A stretch of 64,000 nt of DNA, taken from Fusobacterium ulcerans ATCC 49185. GTDB lineage: Bacteria > Fusobacteriota > Fusobacteriia > Fusobacteriales > Fusobacteriaceae. A program made the translations under genes and the position numbers. Shown here piece by piece: positions 27,124-36,481 of the stretch (position 1 is its first letter; each line of letters begins with the position of its first letter). The notes under the pieces were generated by a model. The model was not told the origin of the DNA. It saw only the letters and a program-made list of their open reading frames with translations, and did not search any database. The stretch covers positions 2,852,001-2,916,000 of the forward strand of contig NZ_LR215979.1 of the NCBI RefSeq assembly GCF_900683735.1, written 5' to 3'.

Positions 27124-27888
27124 TTATATATATACAATATCTATCTTCAGCTTTTTAAGAGATTCTTCCCATTCGTTTGATAACTTTTGATCTGTTATAA
27201 TATGCTCTATTTTTTCCAATCCGCAAATCAAATGAGATTCTAGATTATCAAACTTAGTTCTATCCACTATCAAGAATGTTTCTTCTGAATTAGCTATCAT
27301 TTTTCTTCTGATTTCTGCTTCCCTTTCACTGTCATCTGTCACTCCAAATTTTCTATTAACTGCTGTACAGCTTACAAATGCTTTATTTGCATAAAGAGTT
27401 TCCAGCTGGTTTACAGCCTGACTTCCTATAAAAGATTTGGTTCTCTTTCTAAAACTTCCACCAACACATACTATTTTTACCCATTTAGAATCCTGAAATA
27501 CTTCCACTACTCTTATTGAGTTAGTTATTACAGTAACCTTTTTCTCATATTTATTTATGTTCTGAGCCACACACACTGCTGTAGTACTACTGTCTATCAT
27601 CAGTGTATCTCCATCTTGAATAAATTCAATAGCTTTATTAGCTATCTCATGTTTTTCTTCAAGGTATATCTTCTCTCTTATTTCTAAAGGAACCTGTTTG
27701 TCAGTTTCTGACTGAAGGTATGCACCTCCTCTTACTCTCTTCAAAACTTTGGTTTTCTCAAGTTTATCTAAATCACGTCTTATAGTTTCTTCAGATACAT
27801 TGAATTGTTTGCTTAGTGTGCTTATTATCACACTCCCCTTTTCATTTAAGATTTTCTCAATTTCTTTTAATCTTTGAATTGCCAGCAT
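27124..27888 (-). CDS. DeoR/GlpR-family transcriptional repressor
   Basis: This 254-residue regulator has an N-terminal winged helix (VIISTLSKQFNVSEETIRRD then LDKLEKTKVLKRVRGGAYLQ) and a C-terminal sugar-phosphate sensor domain (DGDTLMIDSSTTAVCVAQNI, then VTVITNSIRVVEVFQDSKWV). Such proteins usually repress sugar operons until a phosphorylated sugar binds. It is the first gene of the mtnK operon, so autoregulation is likely, with a pathway phosphate (for example the 1-phosphate) as inducer by inference. Three copies of one 13-base motif lie upstream at 28008-28232. Confidence 0.93.
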   Translation of the reverse strand: MLAIQRLKEIEKILNEKGSVIISTLSKQFNVSEETIRRDLDKLEKTKVLKRVRGGAYLQSETDKQVPLEIREKIYLEEKHEIANKAIEFIQDGDTLMIDSSTTAVCVAQNINKYEKKVTVITNSIRVVEVFQDSKWVKIVCVGGSFRKRTKSFIGSQAVNQLETLYANKAFVSCTAVNRKFGVTDDSEREAEIRRKMIANSEETFLIVDRTKFDNLESHLICGLEKIEHIITDQKLSNEWEESLKKLKIDIVYI

Positions 27889-28007
27889 TTTTTAAATACC
27901 TCCTTTGATACAGTTCACATAATATTACATTTTCTCAAAATATGTGTCATCATCTACAATTATATACTATATCAAAATTTGTATCTATTTATTTTTCCAA
28001 TATATTT

Positions 28008-28020
28008 TCACATTTTACAA
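28008..28020 (-). promoter_or_regulatory. Candidate DeoR operator 1 (TTGTNAAATGTGA)
   Basis: Minus-strand TTGTAAAATGTGA, 120 bases upstream of the deoR-type start codon. It matches two other sites at 28048 and 28220 except for one central base. The second copy is exactly 40 bases away, close to four helical turns. Confidence 0.55.
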
Positions 28021-28047
28021 CATTTATTTTCTATTAACAACAAGATA

Positions 28048-28060
28048 TCACATTTAACAA
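28048..28060 (-). promoter_or_regulatory. Candidate DeoR operator 2 (TTGTNAAATGTGA)
   Basis: Minus-strand TTGTTAAATGTGA, the second of three same-strand copies upstream of the salvage operon. Confidence 0.55.
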
Positions 28061-28219
28061 AAATAATCAACAACTTTTTGAAAAAAAATTGAACTGTTTT
28101 TGAAACTAAAGATATCATTCAATACAAAAAGATATAAAAAATTTCTTTATATCCTTTATAATTCTATATTTTTTAATATTTAAAAGGCCTTTTCTTAATA
28201 TCATATTTTATTTAGCTTC

Positions 28220-28232
28220 TCACATTTCACAA
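28220..28232 (-). promoter_or_regulatory. Candidate DeoR operator 3 (TTGTNAAATGTGA)
   Basis: Minus-strand TTGTGAAATGTGA, just downstream of the terminator that ends the hydantoin operon. It shares AAATGTTGTNAAATGTGA, 18 bases, with copy 1. The distance from the other two could allow DNA looping across the promoter region at 27.9-28.2 kb, which otherwise is AT-rich without a clear gene. Confidence 0.5.
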
Positions 28233-28243
28233 CATTTTTCCAC

Positions 28244-28273
28244 AAAAAAAGAACATGATTTCTCATGCTCTTT
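28244..28273 (-). terminator. Terminator of the hydantoin/ureide operon
   Basis: On the minus strand AAAGAGCATGA (28263-28273) pairs with TCATGTTCTTT (28248-28258) over eleven positions with one G-T pair, followed by a T-run. It is 53 bases after the D-aminoacylase stop. Confidence 0.88.
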
Positions 28274-28325
28274 CTTTAAGGATTATTTAGAGTACAAAAT
28301 TCATGAATGATTTTGTAAGTGGTAG

Positions 28326-29915
28326 CTATTTTTTAATTCTGATAACTCTTCCTGGCAATACTTCATTTTTCTTATAATTGTTAATTACAAGTTCTCCATT
28401 TACCATTACATGACTTATCCCTTCTGGGAATTGAATAGGATCAACAAAAGTCCCTTTATCAATAGTTGTATTTTCATCAAATATAACTACATCTGCAAAG
28501 TATCCTTCTTTTAATAGTCCTCTATTATCTATTTTAAATGTCTTAGCAGGTTTATTAGTCATTTTATAAACTGCTTCTTCCAATGTCATAGCCTTCATTT
28601 CTCTTACAAATTTTCCTATAACTCTTGGGAAAGCTCCATATACTCTAGGATGTGGTTTTCCTCCTAAAAGTCCATCTGTACATATATTGCTTTCTTCTCT
28701 TGTCATGAAAGTAACTACATGTTCATCTTTTCCATAGTAGTCATACATTCCAACAGCATTTTCTTCTTCTTTTAATAAATCAAATACTGCATCAAATTTG
28801 TCTTTTCCTCTTAATTCAGCTATTTCTATAAGATTTTTTCCTATACAGTCTTCATTAGCTTTTGTTTTTACTGAAGTTACATATATACCCTCGAACCCAG
28901 CAAAATCTATAAAGTTATCCCAACCTGGAATTCCATTGATTATATCATGCTTCATTTTTTCTCTGTCAACTTTGTTTCCTAATCTCTCTACAAGTTTATC
29001 AGTTCCTCCTGCATGCGCCCAAGGCGGAATAATAACTCCCAGCATTGTACTTCCAGCAACATATGGATACTGGTCATAAGATATTTTAATTCCTTCTTCT
29101 TTACATTTATCAAGAAGAGCAATGATATCTTTTATTAGATGCCAGTTCTTTTTACCACAGATTTTAAAGTGAGAAAAGTGAATTTTTACTCCGCTTTCTC
29201 TAGCTATAGTTATAACTTCATTCATAGATTCAATCATTGTATCTGCTTCACTTCTTTGATGTATAACTAGAGGTCTGTCATATTCTGCTGCCACTTTACA
29301 GATTTCTACTAATTCTCTAGTATCTGAGTAAGCACAAGGTATATATATAAGTCCTGTTGAAAGTCCAGCTGCACCAGCCTCCATCTCTCTTCTAGTAATA
29401 TCTCTCATTTTAGCTAATTCTTCATCAGTTGCCACTCTTGCTTCAAGTCCCATAGCTTCCATTCTGATATTTCCATGAGGAACTAAGTACATTTCATTAG
29501 GTCCTGATCCAGTTTTTGCTATAAGATCAAGATATTTATCAGTTGTTTCCCAGTCCCAAGCTAGAAGATCACTGTCACCATCTAGCCCAGCTAGATTTTT
29601 TCTCCAAGAGCTTACAAATTCTTTTGGAAGAGGAGCCATTGAGATTCCGTCTTGACCTAGTATCTCTGTAGTTATTCCTTGACGAAGTTTAGGTTCGATA
29701 AATGGTTCTATTAATACTTTTAAGTCTGAGTGGCTGTGAGTATCTATAAATCCAGGGGCTACAATTTTGCCAGCAACATCTATAACTTCCGCTCCCTCTA
29801 TATTATCTATTGTTCCTATTTTTTCTATTTTATCTCCATTTATAAGGACATCTGCCTTATATCTTCTCTCTCTACTTCCATCTACAATAATTCCATTTTT
29901 AATTAGAATTTTCAT
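28326..29915 (-). CDS. N-acyl-D-amino-acid deacylase family amidohydrolase
   Basis: This 529-residue amidohydrolase resembles D-aminoacylases. It has VIDVAGKIVAPGFIDTHSHS with the HxH metal pair near residue 60, GQDGISMAPLP, GLIYIPCAYSDTRELVEICK, VIHQRSEADTMIESMNEVI, KIHFSHFKICGKKNW and a C-terminal NPAKTFKID-like TNKPAKTFKIDNRGLLKEGY. The family hydrolyses N-acyl or related N-substituted D-amino acids. In this operon it could finish hydantoin breakdown by cleaving an N-carbamoyl- or N-acyl-amino acid, since no typical carbamoylase is present. It is the last gene of the eight-gene operon. Confidence 0.88.
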   Translation of the reverse strand: MKILIKNGIIVDGSRERRYKADVLINGDKIEKIGTIDNIEGAEVIDVAGKIVAPGFIDTHSHSDLKVLIEPFIEPKLRQGITTEILGQDGISMAPLPKEFVSSWRKNLAGLDGDSDLLAWDWETTDKYLDLIAKTGSGPNEMYLVPHGNIRMEAMGLEARVATDEELAKMRDITRREMEAGAAGLSTGLIYIPCAYSDTRELVEICKVAAEYDRPLVIHQRSEADTMIESMNEVITIARESGVKIHFSHFKICGKKNWHLIKDIIALLDKCKEEGIKISYDQYPYVAGSTMLGVIIPPWAHAGGTDKLVERLGNKVDREKMKHDIINGIPGWDNFIDFAGFEGIYVTSVKTKANEDCIGKNLIEIAELRGKDKFDAVFDLLKEEENAVGMYDYYGKDEHVVTFMTREESNICTDGLLGGKPHPRVYGAFPRVIGKFVREMKAMTLEEAVYKMTNKPAKTFKIDNRGLLKEGYFADVVIFDENTTIDKGTFVDPIQFPEGISHVMVNGELVINNYKKNEVLPGRVIRIKK

Positions 29916-29925
29916 TCTTATCCTC

Positions 29926-31299
29926 CTATACTTTTCTTTTTAAAAATTTTCCATTTCCTTTTTTTCCAATAAATTTATTATTTTTTACTATAACTTCTCC
30001 CCTTTGGATTACAAGCTCAATATCTCCCATAATTTCTCTTCCTTCGTAAAGAGTATAATCTACTACACTATGAAGGCTATTATGAGTTATAATTGATTTT
30101 TTATTTGCATCTATCACCACTATATCTGCATCTGATCCAGGAAGCAATACCCCTTTTTGTGGATAACAACCATATATTTTGGCTGGATTAGTACATACTA
30201 CCTCTACAAATTTATTTATTGAGATTCTTCCTTTTTTAACTCCTTCAGAAAAAATAATTTTGACTCTTTCCTCCACTCCTGGAGCTCCATTTGGGCATTT
30301 AGTAAAATCATTTTTCCCAAATTGTTTCTCCTTTCTAAAATTAAATGGACAATGGTCTGTTGCAATTACTTGAATATCTCCATTATTTATTCCTTCCCAA
30401 AGTGCTTCTATATCACTACCTTTTCTCAATGGAGGAGACATTATGAATTTTAATCCTTCATTATTTTCCTTTGAATATTCTTGTTCAGTCAACAATAAAT
30501 ATTGAGGGCAAGTTTCAACAAAAATATTTTTCATTCCTTTCTTTCTCGCTCTTTTTATCTCCTCAAGTCCTTTTTTTGTAGAAAGATGGACAATATATAA
30601 TGGAGCATCTTCAGCTATTTCTGAAAGATAAATCATTCTATTTATAGCTTCTGCTTCACATTCTTCTGGCCGACTATAAGCGTGATATATAGGAGATTTT
30701 TTTCCTTCTAATAGAAATTTTTCTCTAAAATAATTTATTATATCATGATTTTCAGCATGCACAGCTATTATTCCATTACATTCTTTAGCTTTTTTTAATG
30801 TTTGCAATATTTCTGCATCATTCAGCTTAAAGTCATAAGTCATATACACTTTTAAACTTGGAATACCTTCTTTTATAATTTTTTCCATTTCATTTATTAT
30901 ATCATCATTTACATGTTGTATCACTCCATGAAACGAATAATCTATAACTGATTTTCCAGCAGCAAGTTTATGGTATTCATCTACTTGATGCTGCAAATTA
31001 CATCCTTTTGGTCCAAAAGCCATATGATCAATAATTGTTGTTGTTCCTCCACAAGCGGCAGCTATTGACCCAGTATAAAAATCATCTACTGCTCTGCATG
31101 TCCCAGCCTGTAAATCAAAATGTGTATGAGCATCTATTGCTCCTGGAATTATATATTTCCCTTCTGCATCTATTACTTTATATCCTTCTTTTATTTTTAA
31201 ATCATTCTCTATTTTTTTTATTTTTCCGTTTTCAATAAGTATATCTGCTTTAAAAGTATCTTTTTCTGATACTATAAATCCATTTTTTATTAGCAGCAT
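29926..31299 (-). CDS. hydA: Dihydropyrimidinase/D-hydantoinase-type amidohydrolase (copy 2)
   Basis: This 457-residue cyclic amidase has the metal site AIDAHTHFDLQAGTCRAVDD near residue 60, GTTTIIDHMAF, the carboxylated-lysine segment SLKVYMTYDFKLN near residue 150, IAVHAENHD, YIVHLSTKKG and VIATDHCPFNFREKQ-like ATDHCPFNFRKEKQ. It opens hydantoin or dihydropyrimidine rings. A paralogue sits at 35011-36438 in the same operon with a changed metal-site neighbourhood (HMHCQAP against HTHFDLQ). The gene follows the racemase by 17 bp and precedes the D-aminoacylase by 10 bp. Exact substrate unknown. Confidence 0.9.
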   Translation of the reverse strand: MLLIKNGFIVSEKDTFKADILIENGKIKKIENDLKIKEGYKVIDAEGKYIIPGAIDAHTHFDLQAGTCRAVDDFYTGSIAAACGGTTTIIDHMAFGPKGCNLQHQVDEYHKLAAGKSVIDYSFHGVIQHVNDDIINEMEKIIKEGIPSLKVYMTYDFKLNDAEILQTLKKAKECNGIIAVHAENHDIINYFREKFLLEGKKSPIYHAYSRPEECEAEAINRMIYLSEIAEDAPLYIVHLSTKKGLEEIKRARKKGMKNIFVETCPQYLLLTEQEYSKENNEGLKFIMSPPLRKGSDIEALWEGINNGDIQVIATDHCPFNFRKEKQFGKNDFTKCPNGAPGVEERVKIIFSEGVKKGRISINKFVEVVCTNPAKIYGCYPQKGVLLPGSDADIVVIDANKKSIITHNSLHSVVDYTLYEGREIMGDIELVIQRGEVIVKNNKFIGKKGNGKFLKRKV

Positions 31300-31316
31300 T
31301 ATTCCTCCTTAAAACT

Positions 31317-32051
31317 TTAATTAAATAATAGTTCTGGTCTTTCTATACTTTTTTTAGGTGGAGTCATATATAAAGCTTTTTTAGATATTTTAAATTCTCC
31401 TTTTACCATCATTTCAAGAACTTTATATCCACATTCAACAGGATCTATTACAGTGACATTTAATCCTTTTTCTATTTCTTCTTTTATTCCAGTCATTCCA
31501 GCACATCCTAGAATCAATACCTCAGCACCTTTATTAATAGCTATTTTTCCTACCTCTATCAGTCTCGCTATACTTTCTTTTTTATTTTTTTCTACATCTA
31601 AAACACTCATATTTAAAGGTTCTATTGCTGCACATCTTTCTTTCACCCCATATTGACCTACCATATCTGTCATCAAAGCTACTGCTTTATCCAAAGCAAC
31701 GAGTAATCCAAACTTTTGTCCCATTAAGTTAGCCATTGCAATTGATGACTCAGCAATACCTATCACAGGATAATCAAGCATTTCTTTTATTGCATAAAGC
31801 CCAGGATCTCCAAAACAAGCAATTAATACTCCATCATAATTATTTTTTTCTTTTTCAAGCATTCTTATACATCCAAAGGCTGCCAATGCATAATCATAAA
31901 AAGATTCCAATGACTGTGGTCCAAAATCAGGCTTTTTTACCATCACTTCTATATCTTTGCTTTTGTATTTATTTATTGTTATTTCTATATCTTTTGTCAT
32001 TTCAGCAGAAGTATTTGGATTAATTATAAGTAATCTTTTATTCATCTTCAT
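31317..32051 (-). CDS. Asp/Glu (hydantoin) racemase family protein
   Basis: A 244-residue racemase of the hydantoin-racemase group. It starts LLIINPNTSAEMTKDIE, the typical INPNT motif, and keeps the two catalytic cysteines in LIACFGDPGLYAI and LILGCAGMTGIKEEIEKG. Hydantoin racemases interconvert D- and L-5-substituted hydantoins so that a stereoselective hydantoinase can use both. Its position between NCS1 and hydantoinase genes supports that. It overlaps the end of the upstream permease gene by 14 bases, so translation is coupled. Allantoin racemase is an alternative. Confidence 0.88.
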   Translation of the reverse strand: MKMNKRLLIINPNTSAEMTKDIEITINKYKSKDIEVMVKKPDFGPQSLESFYDYALAAFGCIRMLEKEKNNYDGVLIACFGDPGLYAIKEMLDYPVIGIAESSIAMANLMGQKFGLLVALDKAVALMTDMVGQYGVKERCAAIEPLNMSVLDVEKNKKESIARLIEVGKIAINKGAEVLILGCAGMTGIKEEIEKGLNVTVIDPVECGYKVLEMMVKGEFKISKKALYMTPPKKSIERPELLFN

Positions 32052-33522
32052 TCTCTCTTTCCATAAATTTATCTCTTTTTATAACTTTTAAATAAATATA
32101 GTACACTAATCCTGATCCCAAAATTCCAATAACATATGAATTATCAAATACAAATTTTAATGCTGAAATATACTTACCCGCTATTACAATTATTGTTGAA
32201 AGTACAAAAATAACTATAGCTCCTATATTCCATCCATTCGAATAGTAATATTTTCCTCCATCCTCTCTATAAATATCTATTAAATTAACTTTCGTTTTAT
32301 GTTCAAACCAGTATGCAACAATATATAATCCTGAAATTGGTCCTAAGAGAGCACCTAATATTCCACATACTGAATAGATGAGATTATTTGCATCTGCGAG
32401 GGCTTTCCAAGGTTGAGCTAATAAAGCAAGTGCTGCTGCTAAAATCACCGCATGTTTATAGGTTAATTTTTTAGAAAATAAAGTTGCAAATACTACTGAA
32501 GGTGGTATTAAATTAGCTGCAACGTTTGTTGTTAAAGTTGCTAAAATTATAAATATTGAGAAAAATATTACTATAAAAGGATTACTAAATCTACTCACTA
32601 ATACAGCTGGTTCCCATAAAGCTTCCCCAAACGCTATATAAGAACCTGATGTTCCACAAATTCCAACAAATGCAATAAATGCTGTCATGATAGGTGCACC
32701 AAGTAATTGTCCAAAATATTGAGATTTTTGAGTTTCACAGTGTCTTGTAAAATCTGGCATACTTAAAGCTATTCCACCATCAAAAGCAATCATTGAAGAT
32801 AAAGCTGGAAAAAACATAATCCAGAAATTAGTTCCATTTCCTTGTACTGCTGGTTGTGTTAACAATGTTGTTAAGCTCCAATTTGCTACATATAAAGCCC
32901 AAATAATAACTGCAAAACTCAATGCTATAAGAACTGGTGCTGCATATACTTCAAGAGCTTTGACTGCTTTTGAACCAGAAGCAGCTATATAAAGATTCAT
33001 TGCCCAAAAAATTAGAAATGATATAAATAGACCTGTAAATCCAAATTTTACCCAAGAAGGAACTATTACTGATATTATTGTATTTACAGCTTGTCCACCT
33101 ATCCAAGATTGAACTCCAAACCAGAAACACCCTAAAATAGCTCTTACAAAAGTTGGAACGCAAGTTCCCTTTATTCCAAAAATTAACTTAGACATCATTG
33201 GAAATGTCAACCCAAATTTCGTTCCAAAATGTCCTATTGTTACTGCTGGTATCATTACCAAAGTATGCCCTAATACTATTGTAAGTAAAGCTTGCTTCCA
33301 ACTCATTCCTGATACTATAAGTCCACTAGCAATCATATATACTGCTATTGAAACCATCATTCCAATCCATAAGCTCCCCATACTCCAAGCATTCCAATCT
33401 CTCTCTTTTGATGAAATTTGTCTTGTTGATTCTGTAAAATTATTTTCATATTTTTTAATTTTTGAAATTCCTTCTATTGTTAAATCATATAATCCATTTG
33501 TCTCTTGTTGAAATTTACCCAT
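32038..33522 (-). CDS. NCS1-family nucleobase/hydantoin permease (copy 2)
   Basis: This 494-residue membrane protein has about twelve segments. NCS1 features include WNAWSMGSLWIGMMVSIAVY near residue 43, GHFGTKFGLTFPMMSKLIFG, RAILGCFWFGVQSWIGGQAV with the substrate-site WFGVQ, and TTNVAANLIPPSVVFATLFS. The Mhp1-like hydantoin, allantoin and cytosine carriers belong here. The WFGVQSWIGG motif agrees with a hydantoin or allantoin transporter. It is coupled to the racemase downstream. It is a distant paralogue of the next gene upstream (33580-34992), so the operon imports two related solutes or one with two affinities. Confidence 0.9.
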   Translation of the reverse strand: MGKFQQETNGLYDLTIEGISKIKKYENNFTESTRQISSKERDWNAWSMGSLWIGMMVSIAVYMIASGLIVSGMSWKQALLTIVLGHTLVMIPAVTIGHFGTKFGLTFPMMSKLIFGIKGTCVPTFVRAILGCFWFGVQSWIGGQAVNTIISVIVPSWVKFGFTGLFISFLIFWAMNLYIAASGSKAVKALEVYAAPVLIALSFAVIIWALYVANWSLTTLLTQPAVQGNGTNFWIMFFPALSSMIAFDGGIALSMPDFTRHCETQKSQYFGQLLGAPIMTAFIAFVGICGTSGSYIAFGEALWEPAVLVSRFSNPFIVIFFSIFIILATLTTNVAANLIPPSVVFATLFSKKLTYKHAVILAAALALLAQPWKALADANNLIYSVCGILGALLGPISGLYIVAYWFEHKTKVNLIDIYREDGGKYYYSNGWNIGAIVIFVLSTIIVIAGKYISALKFVFDNSYVIGILGSGLVYYIYLKVIKRDKFMERENEDE

Positions 33523-33540
33523 TCTTCCTCCTCTTATATA

Positions 33541-33566
33541 AAAGGTGTTCTATCCAGAACACCTTT
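33541..33566 (-). terminator. Hairpin between the two NCS1 permease genes
   Basis: AAAGGTGTTCT (33541-33551) and AGAACACCTTT (33556-33566) form a perfect eleven-base stem with a four-base loop. On the minus strand it is followed by only a short T-run (TTTTATAT), so it may be a partial terminator that lowers expression of the last four genes of the operon. Confidence 0.75.
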
Positions 33567-33579
33567 TTACTTACTTCTA

Positions 33580-34992
33580 TTAATCTTTAGATATATCAAA
33601 TAAAGTTTCTTTTCCAATATTTTGATCATACTTCTTTAAAGTTATATATTTCATTAATATACAATAAATAATTACACTAGCTGCTGATCCTGCAAAGAAT
33701 GCATAATCTCCAAAGAATAACCCTATAAAAAACGCTCCAAATAATGCTATAATTGCGCTTATATTAATCCCTTTCCAGTATTCATACTGTCCACCTGCTG
33801 TATATAAATCTTTTACATTAAGTTTACATTTTCTTATAATAAAATAATCAGCAAGTATAATCCCAATAATAGGTCCCAACATTTGAGAAATCCAACTTTG
33901 GATATCAACTAAAAATCCTCCTGAACTTTGTATTTTCCAAGGCATGATTCCAATAGAAATAACACCACAAATAATTGTACTCATCCAATATTTTATTTTA
34001 GGTGAAAAGTTTAGTAAAACAAGTGCTGGTGGCAAAAGATTAGCTGCTGTATTTGTTGACCATTGTGCAAACACAATTACTATAAAGCATAAAACTAAAG
34101 CAACATTATTGTTGGCAAATAAATCTGGAACAACATCATTCAAATCCCAAAATCCTGATGTTATCCCACTCGCTACTCCAATAAGCATAGTAACTACTCC
34201 TACTAGCATAAGACCAACTACTTGTCCAAAAATAGCACTTCTATTACGTTGAAAAAAATTCATATTTTCATACCCTGTACGTCTTTTTATTTGTCTTGTT
34301 AAATCACTACCATTAAGTGCCATAGTCAGCCATCCTCCTGCTATTCCTGCTACTGCAAATGCAAATGAATAACCTCCATCTGTTTCAACTGACATAATTT
34401 CTGGAATCGTAATATTATACTTATTTAAGGTTCCAATTAAAATTGCTGAGAACATAACTACTAGCGAAGGAATCGCTACCCATCCAAATTTCGCCATTGC
34501 TTTTAATCCATACATTGTATTTAAGATTTGAATTGCAGCAAATATTATAATCATTAACATCAAATTATTAAAACCTGGAAAAATAATTGCCATTATTTTA
34601 TTAAGCGATCCTGCTCCTACCCAAGTTAAAAATCCAAACCAATACAATCCTGGTATTGCACGTATTAACCCTGCAATATTAGCACCCTTATATCCAAAAG
34701 GAGCTCTGATATATGCTGCAAAAGGAACACCATATTTAGTTCCTATATCTCCTACTAACGAAGTAAACAAAGTCACAATTCCATATCCTATTAACATGAC
34801 TACCACCAAGACCCAAGGTGATAACCCTTTACCTCCATTATAATATTGTGCTCCTAAACTAAAAGCTACAATATTAATTGTCATCCCTGCCCATAAAATA
34901 ATATAATCAAAAAGCGCCATATCCCTTTCTTTATCCCCTGTCGGTAATAATTCTTTACTTCGAAGTTTTATATTTTCCATATTAAAATCCAT
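33580..34992 (-). CDS. NCS1-family nucleobase/hydantoin permease (copy 1)
   Basis: This 470-residue carrier has about twelve membrane segments. It shows DYIILWAGMTINIVAFSLGA near residue 28, GDIGTKYGVPFAAYIRAPFG, IPGLYWFGFLTWVGAGSLNK, a middle GSDLTRQIKRRTGY and STNTAANLLPPALVLLNFSP. It is closer to the CodB/cytosine permease branch than its neighbour; the substrate-site segment is WFGFLTWVG rather than WFGVQSWIGG. It lies 18 bp after the first amidohydrolase. Cytosine, other nucleobases or hydantoins are possible substrates. Confidence 0.9.
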   Translation of the reverse strand: MDFNMENIKLRSKELLPTGDKERDMALFDYIILWAGMTINIVAFSLGAQYYNGGKGLSPWVLVVVMLIGYGIVTLFTSLVGDIGTKYGVPFAAYIRAPFGYKGANIAGLIRAIPGLYWFGFLTWVGAGSLNKIMAIIFPGFNNLMLMIIIFAAIQILNTMYGLKAMAKFGWVAIPSLVVMFSAILIGTLNKYNITIPEIMSVETDGGYSFAFAVAGIAGGWLTMALNGSDLTRQIKRRTGYENMNFFQRNRSAIFGQVVGLMLVGVVTMLIGVASGITSGFWDLNDVVPDLFANNNVALVLCFIVIVFAQWSTNTAANLLPPALVLLNFSPKIKYWMSTIICGVISIGIMPWKIQSSGGFLVDIQSWISQMLGPIIGIILADYFIIRKCKLNVKDLYTAGGQYEYWKGINISAIIALFGAFFIGLFFGDYAFFAGSAASVIIYCILMKYITLKKYDQNIGKETLFDISKD

Positions 34993-35010
34993 ATTCCCTC
35001 CCCTAAAGTT

Positions 35011-36438
35011 TTAATTTAAACCATATTTTTCTAGATATTGTTTAGAGATTTCTCTCTTAATAAAACATCCATCCCCTTTTTTCCCTTTAAATTCACCATT
35101 TTCAACTATAATTTTCCCTTTTGCTATTGTCATTACAGGATAACCCTTAATTTTCATTCCCTCATGTAAACAATAGCTTATATTATTATGAAGTACATCT
35201 TTATTAAGAGTTACTTCTTTTTCCATATCTACAATAACTATATCTGCATCAGATCCTGAAGCTATAATTCCTTTTTGTGGAAAACATCCATAAATCTTTG
35301 CTATATTTGTACTTGTTAATGCACATACATTATTAATGCTTAATTTTCCTTTATTAACACCTTCAGAAAGAAGAATTGGAAGCCTTATCTCAATACCAGA
35401 TAGCCCATTTACTACTTTAGTGAAATCTTGTTTCCAAGTTCCATCTTCGTTTTTTTCTAAAAACATTGATTTTTCATCTAGATCAAATGTACAATCATCA
35501 GACCCTGTTAATAAAATTGTTCCATCTTGCAATCCTTTCCAAAGAGCTTCTGCTTCTTTGGGAGTTCTTAGTGGAGGTGAACATATAGCCAAATGACCAT
35601 TTTCTTTTTTATACAAATCTTCAAATAATGTTAAATAATGTGGACCAGTTTCTACATAAATTGGTAACCCTTGTTCATGTGCTCTTCTTGCAGTATTAAG
35701 CGCTTTTTCATTAGTAGTATGTACTACCAACAAAGCATTTCCTATGTATTCTGCAAAATTAACTGCTCTATCAAACGCTTCAGCTTCACATAAAACAGGT
35801 TTACATTTAGCAAAGTTTACCCAACTCATATCATTTGCTGCTTTACATTTTTCAATATTAGTTTCTGCTATTGCATTGCTTTCACAATGTACCATAGGTA
35901 ATCCATTGACTTTTTTAGCACGTTCGAAAACTTTAAGCATAGTTTCATCATCACTCATGACACCTTCTTTTTTATATGTCATAAACATTTTAAAAGTAGG
36001 TATCCCTGAATTGGCCATTTTTTCAATATCATCTATTGCTTCTTCAGTTGATTCAACAAACTTTCCATGAACACTAAAGTCAATAGCAGACTCTTGCATT
36101 TCTTTTGCCCTTGCAAGTGCTTGTTTATAAGGAGAATCTCCTTTGTTCATATTAGCAAAATCCATAAACATAGTAACCCCACCAAAAGCTGCACTAACAC
36201 TTTGCTCAAAAAAAGTATTAGCGCCTAAACATCCTTGAAATGGCGCTTGACAATGCATATGTGCCTCTATAACCCCTGGCATAACATATTTTCCATTTAC
36301 ATCAAGAACCCTTTCTGCTTCATTCTCATCAAATTTTCCAATAGCTGCTATTTTTTCTCCAATAATAGCAACATCACATTTTACTGTTGCTTCTGATGAT
36401 ACTATTTTCCCATTTTTAATAATTAGATCATATTTCAT
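35011..36438 (-). CDS. hyuA: Dihydropyrimidinase/allantoinase-type amidohydrolase (copy 1)
   Basis: A 475-residue cyclic amidohydrolase comparable to E. coli YgeZ/HyuA, which also lies after ygeX-ygeY. The metal site VIEAHMHCQAPFQGCLGANT is near residue 57, the carboxylated-lysine segment reads TFKMFMTYKKEG, and MVHCESNAIAE, LLVVHTTNEKAL and LLTGSDDCTFDLDEK supply further ligand regions. The last stretch has GSDDC where the paralogue has ATDHC, so an otherwise typical ligand-region His is replaced. It may act on a phenylhydantoin- or purine-derived ring compound. It lies 43 bp after ygeY. Confidence 0.88.
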   Translation of the reverse strand: MKYDLIIKNGKIVSSEATVKCDVAIIGEKIAAIGKFDENEAERVLDVNGKYVMPGVIEAHMHCQAPFQGCLGANTFFEQSVSAAFGGVTMFMDFANMNKGDSPYKQALARAKEMQESAIDFSVHGKFVESTEEAIDDIEKMANSGIPTFKMFMTYKKEGVMSDDETMLKVFERAKKVNGLPMVHCESNAIAETNIEKCKAANDMSWVNFAKCKPVLCEAEAFDRAVNFAEYIGNALLVVHTTNEKALNTARRAHEQGLPIYVETGPHYLTLFEDLYKKENGHLAICSPPLRTPKEAEALWKGLQDGTILLTGSDDCTFDLDEKSMFLEKNEDGTWKQDFTKVVNGLSGIEIRLPILLSEGVNKGKLSINNVCALTSTNIAKIYGCFPQKGIIASGSDADIVIVDMEKEVTLNKDVLHNNISYCLHEGMKIKGYPVMTIAKGKIIVENGEFKGKKGDGCFIKREISKQYLEKYGLN

Positions 36439-36481
36439 AGAACTCCTCCTTATTATAAACTTATAAATGCTTTAATAAAGA

